Assembly (NCBI GenBank): GCA_037447655.1
Contig: JBBHKE010001808.1
Coordinates: forward strand, 82,751 to 124,795
Direction: 5' to 3'
Source of the DNA: Zygnema cylindricum
Lineage: Eukaryota > Streptophyta > Zygnematophyceae > Zygnematales > Zygnemataceae
DNA: 42,045 nt
The notes under the pieces were generated by a model. It saw only the letters and a program-made list of their open reading frames with translations, ran no database searches and was not told the origin of the DNA. Made by a program: the position numbers and the translations under genes. Below are positions 1 through 10,438 of the stretch, one piece after another; positions within the stretch are counted from its first letter, which is position 1; each line of letters opens with the position of its first letter.

Positions 1-105
1 CTCCCTCCTCTCCCTCCTTCCCTCCTCTCCCTCCTCTCTCCTCCCTCTCCTCCCTTCCTCCCTCTCCTCCCTCTCCTCCCTTCCTCCCTCTCCTCCCTCT
101 CAAAT
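1..105. repeat. CT-rich (CTCCCTCC) low-complexity tract
   Basis: Almost pure pyrimidine on the + strand, built from CTCCCT/CTTCCCTCC words. It is cut by the window edge. The same hexamer makes the much longer tract at 24292-24655. Confidence 0.9.
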
Positions 106-1889
106 TTTCCGAGATCGCTTGTTGTCAATAATCCTCACTTATATTTCGTTGAAATTACCTCCATCTTGATCGTGACGATCCGGTTCACCAAAAACTTGTT
201 TTTTAACCTTCTCGTCAACAGTGGAGATCCCTCCCACTAGAAAAAAAGGTATGAATTATATTTTAGGTTCGAGGGTCAAAATTTAGGAATGCCGAATTAG
301 CGTTATCAACGCTATAGGGATTCACGGTGTACTTTCAGAATTTAAACTTATATTGTACTAGTTTAGGGTGGTGTTTCATTAGGCGAAAAGTGGGGTAGTT
401 TACAAAAATCCACGCCTATCCGTAGTAAGCCGTACCGCTTCTTTTGTTTTTATAGTCAAATAACATTACATGAAATCTTGCAAATACTCTCCAAAGGTCT
501 AGGAGGTAATAATGACCGTCAGATATTCCTTCGCGAGGCATTTGCTTCAACTTTTTTTTTGTGATTGACAACCCACCTCGACGAGGTGGGTTCCTACCTA
601 TAGAAAAAATTAAGTCGCGACACTTTGGATGATTAAGCTACGTGTCACAATGGACTACCAACAAAATTCTCAAAATTTGCACAGGATTTGCACCTTTCAA
701 AATGCAACCGAAAATTAGTGTAATCTCGTAACTCTCCTTTGTCGCGCTATTTCTGGCAACGTCCCTTTCGTTACACTATTTATGGCAAAGGAATTTCGTC
801 ATGTTCGAAAATATTGTGAACTCGTGGTTTACAAGCTCTACGCGATATAACATCGTCTAAAATATAAAAGCCCTTAGAGTAGGTCGTACGATATCAATAT
901 TTCTTGATGGAACGCCACCTTTAGGGTATGGCCCCATGAAATTCTAACTTAATGAACTTACTTTGTATTTTAGCGCAAATTTGACACACGGGTTTCGAGT
1001 GTCCCAATGTGTTACAACAAAGTTGTTTCTTCACGGTGTGATGAATATATGCGTCGAGAATGGTTGTGACGGCTCTTAGCGTCTACAATCTGTCTTGCCT
1101 CACCATATTTTACGATTTTTTTTCAAGCCATGACTGTACGACATGCCTCTGCGTTTGCCTTGTCCCACCGCCACGAATGAAAATACAATTCATGGCGCCT
1201 TTGCAGATTTTCACCTTCGCAATTTTTTCACCTTTCCGTGAAATGGCACAACCTCGAGACCCATGCAAAATGAAAACCGTACAAGATGCTAGTGGACAAA
1301 AACGTTAAACTCTATATTTTTTCTCGTAATCAACTTTTTATAACTTTTCACACGCGCGAATATGCTTTACTATTTGTGAAAGCGGTTTTACTTTATTAAA
1401 AACACATCACTGATGTGTTTTAAGATAAGTTTAAAGATGATGCGACATTGGGTCGAAAAGGCACAAGGCGACAACTTTGTACATCCTAAGTTTGAGGATA
1501 CTGCAAATTGTAATCTACAATTTTGAGATTTCTTCGTACGGTTTCAACTTTAGCAGTACAACGCTAAGTTTTAAAGGAAAACGACAAAAGAAAACTGGCA
1601 CTTAGCCACATGGGGCCATACCATTAGGCGTACGCACAGAGATTTCTAGACGCGAAACGAAAAACGCGAAACTGACCCGAAATCGAACAAAGAAGTACCG
1701 GGACAAAATCGACCTGATTTCGTGCCTCGCTGATCTGTCCAATGAATCGTAACAAGTAGAGGTTGCAATAGTCAAAATTTTAGATACCCGAAATTGACAA
1801 TTTTCATGTTTGCACACCCGAAACCTGGCCGGGTTATGTCACGCTCCTAAATTGTTACCTGCTATCTGATAGACGTTTACAAAAAAAAA
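106..1889. other. Intergenic, no supported gene
   Basis: No convincing reading frame; an 82-residue frame at 1060-1308 has no recognisable motif. Small structures seen: a 7-bp-arm palindrome at 298-314, a 20-base word at 323-342 that recurs at 4221-4240, a perfect 11-bp hairpin at 570-592, and a coding-like relic at 1685-1747 described with its partner at 3018-3086. Confidence 0.6.
570..592. repeat. Perfect 11-bp inverted repeat
   Basis: The arms AACCCACCTCG and CGAGGTGGGTT flank a single A at 581. It follows a run of T and has no neighbouring gene, so a terminator role is not supported. It may be the remains of a small fold-back element. Confidence 0.7.
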
Positions 1890-2225
1890 GTTAACCGAAT
1901 CTCGATTTCCCGCTACTCCTTACACCCGCCCCTACCCTACTAAGTACATAATTATTGGTACATCTCCTTTGTACCTTCCACGATAGTGAGAGTACAAAGT
2001 ACAATAATGTTATATAGTACAGTAGTATAGTGGAACGTACTTAAGAAACCTTCAAGTTTTTTCTTTTTTTGGTTACCCGGCCTTACCCTAGTTTTGTTTT
2101 TTTTTTTTCTGAATCACCCGGCCGAATCCGGCCGACCCCCAAAATTTTGCACCCTATTCCGTTTCGGATCCGACGCGGTTGATCGGGTACGGATAATGTA
2201 CGGATCGGGTACGGATTCGGGTGCC
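1890..2225 (+). repeat. Dispersed repeat, copy 1
   Basis: This stretch aligns over its length with 20881-21224 in the same orientation. Shared landmarks in order are GTTAACC, GGTACATCTCCTT, a 'CCTTCCAC' block, 'AGAGTACAAAG', a T run, a 'GGCC..AT(T)C' block, 'CCGACCCCCAAAA' and GGTACGGATTCGGGT. No coding potential is seen. Here the repeat overlaps the left arm of the 1971-2478 fold-back, so the fold-back is probably part of the family; in copy 2 the right arm is missing, where an LTR abuts. Confidence 0.8.
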
Positions 2226-2478
2226 CGATTGCGACCTCTGGCAGAGGTCGCAAACGGTCAACCGAAACCGTGACCGACCGTTAACCGACCGCCCTCGCCG
2301 GATCCGGAACCGATTCGGTTGCCAAATTTTGGGGGTTGGGCGGTTACGGTCGGTTGACTCACCAGGAAAAAAAAACGGTCAGTTACGGTCGGTCAAACAA
2401 AAAACCAAAAAAAATGAAAATTTTGTACTTTTTTTTCCAACATTATTGTTCTTTGTACTTTTAGCATCGTGGAAGTAC
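1971..2478. mobile_element. Fold-back (MITE-like) element
   Basis: Two long arms are inverted copies. The left arm starts GTACCTTCCACGAT and the right arm ends ATCGTGGAAGTAC; each carries a matching TACAAAG-ACAATAATGTT block and a CCCCCAAAATTTTG block. The centre is a 9-bp-stem hairpin, GCGACCTCT/AGAGGTCGC, at 2231-2251. The arms are diverged with indels. No clear target duplication is visible and there is no transposase, so the superfamily is unassigned. Confidence 0.65.
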
Positions 2479-2493
2479 GTGGCATCATGATTA

Positions 2494-2747
2494 GCGTCGC
2501 AAATCTGACACGGTACTGTAGTAAGCTATTTATTTCGCAAATCAAAGGGAACGCGACAAAGCGTCGCAAATCTGACACGGTAGTACAATATTCATTTCGC
2601 AAATCTTAGGCAACGCGACAAAGCGTCGCAAATCTGACACAATAGTACACTATTCATTTCGCAAATCTTAGGGAACGCGACAAATCGTCGCAAATCTGAC
2701 ACGGTAGTAACACTATTCATTTCGCAAATCTTAGGGAACGCAACAAA
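2494..2747. repeat. Four-copy tandem array, 62-67 bp unit
   Basis: Copies begin at about 2494, 2561, 2623 and 2685. Each has GTCGCAAATCTGACAC, a TAGTA-containing middle, CATTTCGCAAATC and ending AACGCGACAAA. The first copy is 67 bp, the others 62 to 63 bp. It starts about 15 bp beyond the fold-back. Confidence 0.9.
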
Positions 2748-3017
2748 TCGTAATTATTGGCTTATCCCGTCGTACATTGATTAATTTTGTAGCTTTTCGG
2801 TTACGGGCGGGCACGGTTAGTCGCGAAAAATCAAGATTCGGTTATTTTTTTTTTTCGTAAACGACGGTCGGTTAACGGTTAACAATTTTGGAGCGTGACA
2901 AAACTCGGTCGGGCGTCGGTTACTCAGATTTTGAAAAAAAAAAAAACGGTCGGTTTCGGGTATGATTTTTTTTGACTTTTGCGACCTCTGACCTCTGGTA
3001 ACAGGAGACCGCCCTTC

Positions 3018-3086
3018 GCAAAGAAATACCGTGACGAAATCGATCCGATATCGTGCCTAACCGATTCCTACAATGAAACGTATGAA
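3018..3086 (+). pseudogene. Coding-like relic, partner of 1685-1747
   Basis: This stretch (KKYRDEIDPISCL in frame) matches 1685-1747 (KKYRDKIDLISCL). Many differences fall at third codon positions (AAG/AAA, CGG/CGT, GAC/GAT, ATT/ATA, CTC/CTA). That is a coding signature, so both may be relics of one repeated gene or element. Here the frame stays open from 2979 to 3179; the 1685 copy hits TAA at about 1750. The family is not recognised. Confidence 0.4.
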
Positions 3087-3183
3087 AAGACCGACAATCC
3101 TACGGTGCAAATCCCACGATTCAATCGTAACCGTCGGATCAAAAATCCGACAAGTGTAGACAAAGATGGGATTTTATAACTTG

Positions 3184-4056
3184 CGGAGAAAAACATTAAC
3201 ACTAAAAGCTAGTGTTGTGTATCGGTAAAAAACTTATCGCGATAACACCGATACCGATAGTTATCGTTATCGAACGGTCAGCGGTCCCGATATATTTGTA
3301 CTTTCTGTACTTTCTGTCCGGAATGCTTTCTGTCCGGTAAACTGAACGGATATTTACGTGAAATGTACGGCTTTTTACGGGAAATGTACGAAATTTGACG
3401 AAAAAATACGTTGCACTTTGTAGTACTTTTTGGGCGGTTAACTGTACATAAATTTGACGGGAATGTACGGAATTGTACCGATAAACTGATTATCATGAAA
3501 CGGTAAAAAGACGGCGGCCACAAAGTACAACGGATGCAGAATAACATTATGCGCGCGGCTAGAATCGAACGGACGACATTCAATGATAAAATAAGAGCGG
3601 ACGGTCAGCGTGAGCGCCGACATCTCAGAATGGCTTTTTTGGCGGCTTTGGCCAAAAAAGTCGACGGATTGACACGTGGCAGGTTTTTAGTGGATATCAA
3701 AAAATAAAGGGACAAAGCCACGGCGTCGGTTGTGGAAGGTACATCACTTTAACTGGAGCCGTACTAAAGCCATACATATATTATGCCGGCTACTGTCGGG
3801 GGAATAAGACGTACATATGAGTGTACATGCCGTACATTTATCTGTACGGTTCGTACGGTTATCGCCGATAGTTATCGTTATCGGCGATAAGACCGATAGC
3901 GATATATTGTACCAATATATCGATTATCGGGTCCCCGAAAAATGGCCTATATCGGTTATCGGAAAATCCTTACCGATACACAACACTACTAAAAGCGATA
4001 CACGCTGTACCGTACACCGTGTATCGCTATTAGTGTTAAATGTTTTTTTCGCCGCT
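3184..4056. mobile_element. Small hairpin element interrupted by the hAT copy
   Basis: Outside the hAT insertion, 3184-3209 and 3997-4056 form an inverted repeat: a GCGGAGAAAAACATTAACACT-like arm against AGTGTTAAATG...CGCCGC, with AGCGATACACG / CGTGTATCGCT closing the loop. The uninterrupted element would be about 90 bp. The hAT sits in its left arm, so the hairpin is older. Confidence 0.75.
3210..3988. mobile_element. Non-autonomous hAT-type DNA transposon
   Basis: The ends are a perfect 19-bp terminal inverted repeat, TAGTGTTGTGTATCGGTAA at 3210-3228 and its reverse complement at 3970-3988. An exact 8-bp direct repeat, CTAAAAGC, flanks it at 3202-3209 and 3989-3996. An 8-bp duplication with a TAGNG terminus is the hAT hallmark. 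Subterminal regions are packed with TATCG/CGATA words, the kind of motif hAT transposases bind. The 779-bp interior has only short unrelated frames and no transposase, so it would depend on a helper. Confidence 0.88.
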
Positions 4057-4236
4057 TAAGACATTTTTTCTCTGTGCACACTTGTCCAATTATCAATTTT
4101 AGACCGCCAATAAGAAGCTGAGAATCATACCTTTTATTCGCCACCATCAGATCCACAATATCCGACATGTGTGTACGGAGAAAAGATGTATGAATTGGCA
4201 AAAAAAAAAAAACACTAATAGCGATTCGCGGTGTAC
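4012..4236. repeat. 26-bp inverted repeat with 173-bp spacer
   Basis: 4012-4037 and 4211-4236 are reverse complements except for a few bases (GTACACCG-GTATCGCTATTAG type arm). Similar words also occur at 323-342. This end sequence seems to be shared by several small fold-back elements in the window. Confidence 0.6.
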
Positions 4237-5702
4237 TTTCCTCTAGATGTACGGTAAATCAATTTCCGGCAAAAATCTTTTTTAGCAATGATTGCCGCGC
4301 TGCATTCCGGCGTCCCTCGCAAAAAAAAGGTACCTACCAAAAACCACACCAAAATTAGTGTGGAACAGCCATCATGAGGTTTGAGACGAAGTTAAAAAGT
4401 ACGGAAACGCGTGGGAAAGCTATATCAAGTTTGCCCGTATAGTACGCGTACTAAATTGGTTTCCAGGGCGTAAAAAATAGTATAATACGATGACACTACA
4501 CATAGCATGTACATAGCATTTTTGCATGTTGAGATTATGTTTGAGTCGCTATCTAGAAAAGAGATCTGATTGGACAAGCCGTACATGAGTTAGTAAATAA
4601 TTTTCACTGCTTTTGAAGTACGCTTGTCGTACGGTTGTTGGACAAACCAAAATTACAGTATATTATTAGAATTTTGACACGTGTTGTAGGACAAAGTTTG
4701 TGGAGCACCATAAATCCGGCAATTTGCCTTCGCAAAGTCGCACTATTTCGCTTTTCGCCAGTTTTTTTTTTTCCATATTTTTCCATGCTTTTCTCTATCC
4801 ATGTTTTTCCCTTCCTTTCAATTCTCTTCTCCCAATTAAGTAAAAATACGGAAAGAAATTTTCTATTCAACAAAAATCACGATAATAAAAGAGGGCTTTC
4901 CAGATGACTATGGGTCCAAACTAATCCTGGTGGGAGTTCCTTTTTGCGCTTGTTTCTAATTCTAGACATTTGGATCGAATTAATATTTTTTGGATACCAG
5001 AATCTGATGATTCAAGCGGAGGTAAGAGAAAAGAGGGAAGGAAGAGGAGGATCGATTGTCGAAATTTATTACACTTTGCAAAAACTCTCTATCGTAAAGA
5101 AGATTTAAAGAGAAATCCTCAGTATTTTCAAGGGAAAGGAAGAAAATAAATGCTAATCATATTTTGAAGATGGTTTTGAAAATTTTCGCTTTCCTTTTTT
5201 TTTTTTTTTCGGGCAGGTGACGTGTAAAAAACAACATGCGATGGGAAAAATGGTGGAGCCTTTTGTCCAGCGAATGGAAGGAAAGAAAATGTTGCGTCGG
5301 ATTTCATCATTTTTGTTTCTTATTTTGGTTTTTTCGGCTTTTCAGTCGGTCCAAGGTCCATCCTACTTCCACCTTTTATAATGTGTCGTTGATTCTATGG
5401 AAAATGTTGAAGTATTGGATTGTACCTCTTAATGTTTTTTTATTGTACTTATAATGGGGCTTAACTGTACTAGGACGGAACAATTTGTCCTATTTCCTGT
5501 ACTTTTTTGCTGGACTATTTACAATATAGTTTGAAACAACACGATAGTACACTGTTTGGCATTTTTTTTAGCGCACCATTTAAAGCAAAAAATGATTTCT
5601 TGTACTGTTCAAAACTTTTGTTATTTGTTTTTTATAGTAACTTTTCAGACTTAGGTGGTCACATATTCGAAAACTGAAGTCTTGTAAGTCAGTATACTAA
5701 CT
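4237..5702. other. Intergenic, no supported gene
   Basis: AT-rich with homopolymer T runs (about 4765-4775 and 5195-5210). Frames of 60-90 residues on both strands are low complexity and overlap each other. Bases 5681-5716 carry CTTGTAAGTC followed by TACTAAC, a header shared with the CT tract at 11.5 kb. Confidence 0.55.
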
Positions 5703-6115
5703 TTCCCCTCTATCCTAAAACACCCTTCTATCCCTCCAACCTCGTCTCCCCTTTACTCTCTCTCCACTGACTCCCCTCTCTTTCTCCAACTCCCCTGTAT
5801 ATCCCCTCTCTTACCCGACATCCTCTCTAATTTCCCCCCTCTCACTCTTCCCCAATCTATATCTATCCTCCTCTCTGCACCCTCTCCCACTATCCAAACT
5901 CGCTCTCCCCTCTCTTTCTTTCTCCTACTCGCTCCGCTCCCTCTCCCCTCACATCCCCTCTCTCTCGCACCAACTGTCACCCCAATGGCCCACCTATTTT
6001 TTTCTCCCTCACTCTCTCTCTCTCTGTGTTCAATCTCCATCATTCTCCCCCCCTCTCCCTATGTGTTTCTCTCAATCTCCCTCTTTCTCCCCCTCTTCCC
6101 CTCTCTCTCCCTTTC
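5703..6115 (+). repeat. Long polypyrimidine (CT-rich) tract
   Basis: About 410 bases of mostly C and T with few purines, ending TTTCTTTGATAG. Upstream sequence (CTTGTAAGTC...TACTAAC) resembles a donor and branch site but is shared with 11511-11548, so it may simply be repeat sequence. Frames inside, such as a 96-residue minus one, are composition artefacts. Confidence 0.85.
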
Positions 6116-6766
6116 TTTGATAGGAATAAAAGTCAAATCGGAATGCGCTCACAATCACTCAAATATCTCAATGCGAAAGCGAAATTAAAATCAAAACAAA
6201 CATTATAACACATTGAAGGCTCATAATCCAAGATAGAGGCAAATAGAATACTCAATAAAATAAAGTCATATTAACTCAATCCTTAAACATTACACTTTAC
6301 TTAATTTTCTTTCTAATTATTCTTTCTAATTAATTATACCACACTCACAAGATGGCTTTTTAACTTAGTCACGGAAATAATCTAGAACACTATTTCTAGA
6401 AGTGTCTAAATGTATTTAGTCTCAAATATGGTACAATGCAAAGTGAAACTACCATAAACAAAACTGACAAGTCTTTCTACAACAAACTTAACTTACGCGA
6501 AACGAAACAACTAGACGTACGTCGAGCGAAACAAAACTTCTCGACGTAGGTACTAGAACTTAAACGAATCAAATCAAATCTAATCGTGTACACGCGAAAC
6601 GTACACGCACGAAATTCAAAATCAAAACAAACGAAACGGAACCAAATGCGCAAACCAACGCTGACCAAATCAAATGAAAATGATGCGCGACTAAATCTAT
6701 ACCACACTAACTACTTACCAACATTACGTAAACGTAGATTCTAACATTGATAAAACTAACTTTCTT
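6116..6766. other. AT-rich intergenic stretch
   Basis: No gene seen. It is rich in AAATCAAA and ACGCGAAAC words. The 76-residue minus frame at 6477-6707 reflects this composition and has no recognisable motif. Confidence 0.5.
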
Positions 6767-6900
6767 TCCCTCTCTCACTCCTCACTCTCCTCTCTCTCCT
6801 CTCTCCTTCCCTCTCTCCCTTTTTCTCCTTCTCTCTCCCCCTCTCCCTCTCTCTCTCCCTCTCTTTTTCTCTCTTTTTCTCTCATTCTCTCTCCTTTGCT
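6767..6900 (+). repeat. CT-rich tract
   Basis: A polypyrimidine run of CTCTCT/CTCCCT words ending TTTGCTATTAACCAAG at about 6910. It lies directly upstream of the proline-rich block at 6906-7151, as expected of the 3' end of an intron. Confidence 0.8.
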
Positions 6901-6905
6901 ATTAA

Positions 6906-7151
6906 CCAAGTGATCTTCCGGCACCCGAAAGTCCTCTCCCTCCAAGTCTTTCACCTCTAAGCCCTCGTTCCAATCTCACACCCTCTGATCCTAGCCCACT
7001 TTCTCCAAGCCCACCCCCCTCTCAACTCAATTTCCCTCCTCTCATCCCTCCTCCCTTCCTCCCCGAAGGCCTCCTCCGGTCCCTTTTCTCGTCGACCCCC
7101 TCCCCCAAAGCCGATTGCACGCCCTCCACCTCGCCATCCCCCTCCTGAAGG
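6906..7151 (+). pseudogene. Proline-rich, HRGP/extensin-like exon relic
   Basis: One frame is open from 6906 to the TGA at 7145-7147 and reads as Ser/Pro-rich sequence with SPLPPSLSPLSP and SPSPPPSQ. Toward the 3' end another frame becomes proline-rich (RPPPPKPIARPPPRHPPPEG), as if a frameshift occurred near 7060. The block is bounded by acceptor-like ACCAAG with an upstream CT tract and donor-like GAAG|GTAATT at 7151. Such sequence is typical of cell-wall hydroxyproline-rich glycoproteins. C-rich low complexity alone could mimic it. No start codon is present. Confidence 0.35.
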
Positions 7152-7820
7152 TAATTGCATTTAAGTTTTGTTTTCTATACTACACACTTATTGTACTATC
7201 ACTCTACCACTTATTTTGTTATTCAATGTCTTGTTTCATAAACTAGTTAATTAGCTATATTTTGTACTATATCGTGTCCTAGTTGATGAATAATTTATTC
7301 TAAAAAAAAATGCATTGCTAAACGTAATTTGTCTTATTTCGATTATTCGCTGTATTTAATCATTCACTATTTTTATGTTATCAAAGGTACGATGTGATGA
7401 CATCTTACCTACTCTGTTTACCGTGCTGTTATTTATTGTTTAATGTACTATTTGATGTACTATTTAATGTGATATTTAATGTACTATCCATTATACTAAT
7501 TACGAATTATGTGCATTTATTTTGACTTTTATTGTACTTTAATTTACCATATAACAATATATTTAACAATCAGATATTGGACGAAAGATTGTTCATCCGT
7601 TTTACTTTTTTGTCTTTTTTCATGAAAGTTGCGTTAACATTCTATGTCCATTTTCTGATAAGGACAAAAGTCAAAGTTGTTACGTGAGAGTGAAGTATCA
7701 ACCGAAAGTCTTATTTGGTACATGTACGGTTGAGTAGACGTCAAAATTTGTGTAAACGTCAAGCATTCTTTGCGTAGACGTCAAGTTAAGCGAAACATAA
7801 TCGTTTACGTGTACAGTACG
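7152..7820. other. AT-rich intergenic, possible outer part of element 1 LTR
   Basis: No gene seen. TGTACTATTTGATGTAC-type words repeat at 7440-7490. GTAGACGTCAA words recur at about 7734, 7753 and 7774. The 5' LTR of copia element 1 could start in this stretch, but there is no second intact copy to define its edge. Confidence 0.45.
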
Positions 7821-8189
7821 GCAAGTACAAAGTGTCGCAAATTTTGAGTAAATGTCACGCAGTGAATTACGGCCGTTGATTTTGTTTATGTTGTTTACAA
7901 GTTAGGAATTTGTTCCTTTACGTGATAAACAAGTAGCGTAGTACCTACGTCACCTACACATATAAAATGTACTCATGCTGGACATTGAAAATCAATCATC
8001 AATTGAATAATTCTCTCCAATTTTTCCCTGCTGCTAATTTTGCACTGAGTGCTTATTTTGTCATGGAATTAATCTATCTTCTTTCTTGTTCAGTATATAA
8101 GCTTTGCTTTCAAACATATAGATTTTTTTTCCTTAGCTTCCTGTCTTGTAATTGGTCGATCCTATGTCCACTTCTTCAGAATCTCAACA
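7821..8189 (+). repeat. 5' LTR-like sequence of copia element 1 (3' part)
   Basis: This region aligns with 10553-10990 from CAAGTACAAAGTGTC to the CTTCTTCA-AATCTCAA block. TATAAA at 7961-7966 in a shared ACATATAAAATGTACTC context is the likely promoter TATA box. The region ends CAACA, directly before a primer-binding-like site. The true 5' edge is unknown because the other copy is truncated on that side. Confidence 0.7.
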
Positions 8190-9058
8190 TGGTGTCGGAG
8201 CTTTAGGTAAAATTAAAGACATCCAGATATTTAATGGTAGTAATTATTTACTATAGAAACCTAAGGTGACCCGTATTCTAAAATATAAAAGTTATTGGGG
8301 TATTATAGCTGGCACTGAACTGAAACCTACTGAAGCTTTAATGGCAGCAGGATATGATAGAAAGGAAGAAGAGGCAACGACATTAATTTTTTTAGCAGTG
8401 GAAGACAATCAACTTTTACATATAGTTGACTTAGATAAACGTAAGGCTATGTGGGATAATTTAAGGACTGTACATGAGCGTACTACTCCGTCCAATACTA
8501 TGCAATTGAAAATTAAATTGCTAGACTTTAGTATGGAGAGTGGAGATACTATGGAAACTCATATAAATAGATTGAAATTACATCTAGCCGTAGTCCGCAC
8601 AACACTGAATGATGATGATTTGATCCTTACAAGGTTTAGGTCACCACCATCAAAGTATGCTATGATGATCAGGGCTTTGAAAAGTCAACCTACTGTAGAC
8701 TTTGATGCAGTATGTCAGCATTTCATTCAGGAAGAAGTTGAAATTAAAAAAAGGAAGAAAAAGAGTCAGATGCAACTCATTATGCCAAAGGCAAACAGTC
8801 AGTAAAATACACTGAGTTTGTAACTGCTTGTGCTATATGTGGAAAATATAATCATCAAACTGCTGACAGCAGATTAAAAAAAAAAGAGACTAAAAACTTT
8901 AAGGAAAAGATTGCTTGTTACAGTTGTAGAAAACCAGGTCATAAGTCTTCAGTTTGTTGTAGTAAAGACAAAAACAGACAAGACAAACCATCATTTGCCA
9001 TGACCATTGAGGATGAGACTAAACTTTTTCTCACACAATCAAATGCTCAGAAAAGAAA
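8164..9058 (+). pseudogene. Copia element 1 gag (broken)
   Basis: The probable start is ATG 8164 (MSTSSESQ). The next in-frame part is FNGSNYLL followed by TAG at 8254-8256, in the place of the usual Trp of the gag '(F)(D/N)G-NY--W' motif. An open stretch to 8805 carries the gag helical region. A frameshift near 8750 moves the frame to two zinc-knuckle-like motifs: CAICGKYNHQTADS, whose last Cys is lost, and an intact CCHC motif CYSCRKPGHKSSVC at about 8918-8959. Gag forms the particle shell and packages element RNA. Starting gag upstream of the primer-binding-like site is unusual for plant copia but resembles yeast Ty1. Confidence 0.75.
8190..8201 (+). promoter_or_regulatory. Primer-binding-like site, element 1
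   Basis: TGGTGTCGGAGC follows the LTR end ...CAACA. Plant copia elements commonly have TGGTATCAGAGC here, complementary to the 3' end of initiator Met-tRNA; this differs at two positions. The site lies inside the gag frame that starts at 8164. Confidence 0.55.
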
Positions 9059-9426
9059 TGGCTTATAGATTATGGAGTGTCTCATCATATGTGTAATGGC
9101 AAGTCCATTTTTTCTTCTATCACAACATTACAAAATCCTCGACATTACAGAATCCTCGACGGATCATACTGGCAGATGATAAGATTTTAGAAACCAGTTT
9201 GATGGGCGAGGTTAAGTTACAAATATACTGTGATACTATTAGCCATGAAGGCCATCTAAAAGAAGTTTTATACTTACCAGATTTAAAGCATAACCTTTTC
9301 AGTGTTATGCATGCTATGAGGAGTAGACTAAAAGTCGAATTTGAGAAAAAGAAAAATGAAAGGGGTGAAATCAAAAGTGGGGGAAAGCTAATCGCCCTTA
9401 GATATCCGAAAGGGAATCGTTTTTAA
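9059..9426 (+). pseudogene. Copia element 1 protease region (dead)
   Basis: The frame reads WLIDYGVSHHMC at 9059-9094, where copia aspartic proteases have WLIDSGASHHMC. The catalytic DSG is DYG (9068-9076), so the enzyme should be inactive. Frameshifts follow. The conserved EVLYLPDLKHNLFSV motif (around 9260-9305) appears in a shifted frame. The region ends with an in-frame stop at 9424-9426. Confidence 0.75.
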
Positions 9427-9453
9427 CTACGTTTGGATGAGGAAGAGGCATAG

Positions 9454-9747
9454 ATGAATTTTAGCAAAGAAACACAGACTTTGGAGCTATTGCATCAACG
9501 ATTTGGTCATCTGGGAGAGCAGAATCTCAAACTATTCAACGAAAAAAAGATGGTCCGAGGACTTGAAGACGTCAACGCCCAAGACAACCTTAAGGTGTGT
9601 GAAGGATGTGCTCAAGGTAAGCAAAGAAGGCTTTCTTTTTATAAAGATGATGAACCCAAACAAAGAAGGAAGCTGGAGCTTATTCATTTTGACTTGAGCG
9701 GTCCTCACCCCTTAAGTCTTGGAGGTACTAGATTTTCATCACATTAA
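9454..9747 (+). pseudogene. Copia element 1 pre-integrase zinc domain
   Basis: LLHQRFGHLGEQNLKL followed by VCEGCAQGKQRR is the H...H...C--C GAG-pre-integrase zinc-binding pattern. IHFDLSGPHPLSLGG starts the integrase core and contains its first catalytic Asp. The frame breaks at 9745-9747, and the core continues in another frame at 9773. Confidence 0.8.
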
Positions 9748-10438
9748 CGGATGACTCCACTAGAGAGTATGGGTGTATTTTATGAAATCCAAAGGAGAAG
9801 CCCTTGAGAAATTCAAAGAGTTTAAAACCATGGTAGAAAACCAAGCAAGAGAACATATCCAGATTTTAAGGTCGGATAATGGGGTGGAATATACCTCCAA
9901 TGTTTTTAAAAAAAACTGCAAAACTTGGGGGATACAACAAGAATTTACAGTAGCTTATAGACTGTAGCAAAATGGTGTATCAAAAAGACTTAACCGAACT
10001 TTGGTTGAAATTGCACGTTGTTTAGGACATAGTGCAAAACTAAATCAAAATCTATGGGCTGAAGCTATCATTACTGTAGTTTATTTGAAAAATCGTTCTC
10101 CTAGTACTTATCTGAAAGATATTACACCTGAAGAAGCTTGGTCAGGCTTTAAACAAAAAGTTAAACATTTTAAAGTGTTTGGAAGTAAAACCTTTGTTCA
10201 CATCCCCGCACAAAATAGAAAGAAATTTGACAAGAAGAGTTGGACTGGTGTCTTTGTAGGTTATGACATAAATAGAAAATCTTACAGAATATATGACCCA
10301 GTTACAAGGAAATGTCGTGTTATTCGAGATGTGACTGTAGAAAAAGGGAAAGAAAATACTTCAAATGTGACAGGTAGTTTTGACCCTTGGTTTGAAGAAC
10401 CAGAGACCGTCACTGTTCCCTTTAACAGTCAAGAATAA
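9748..10438 (+). pseudogene. Copia element 1 integrase core and C-terminus (dead)
   Basis: MKSKGEALEKFKEF and LRSDNGVEYTSN give the second catalytic Asp. A TAG at 9965-9967 precedes QNGVSKRLNRT. The catalytic Glu normally found 36 residues after the Asp is Lys (AAA 9983-9985). The later part (AEAIITVVYLKNRSPS, FGSKTFVHIP, WTGVFVGYD, YRIYDP) is standard copia integrase C-terminal sequence. The frame ends at 10438, with no reverse transcriptase downstream. Confidence 0.85.

Noticed and set aside
7440-7490. TGTACTATTTGATGTACTATT words as an array
   Set aside because: Only three irregular copies in AT-rich sequence; too few to call.
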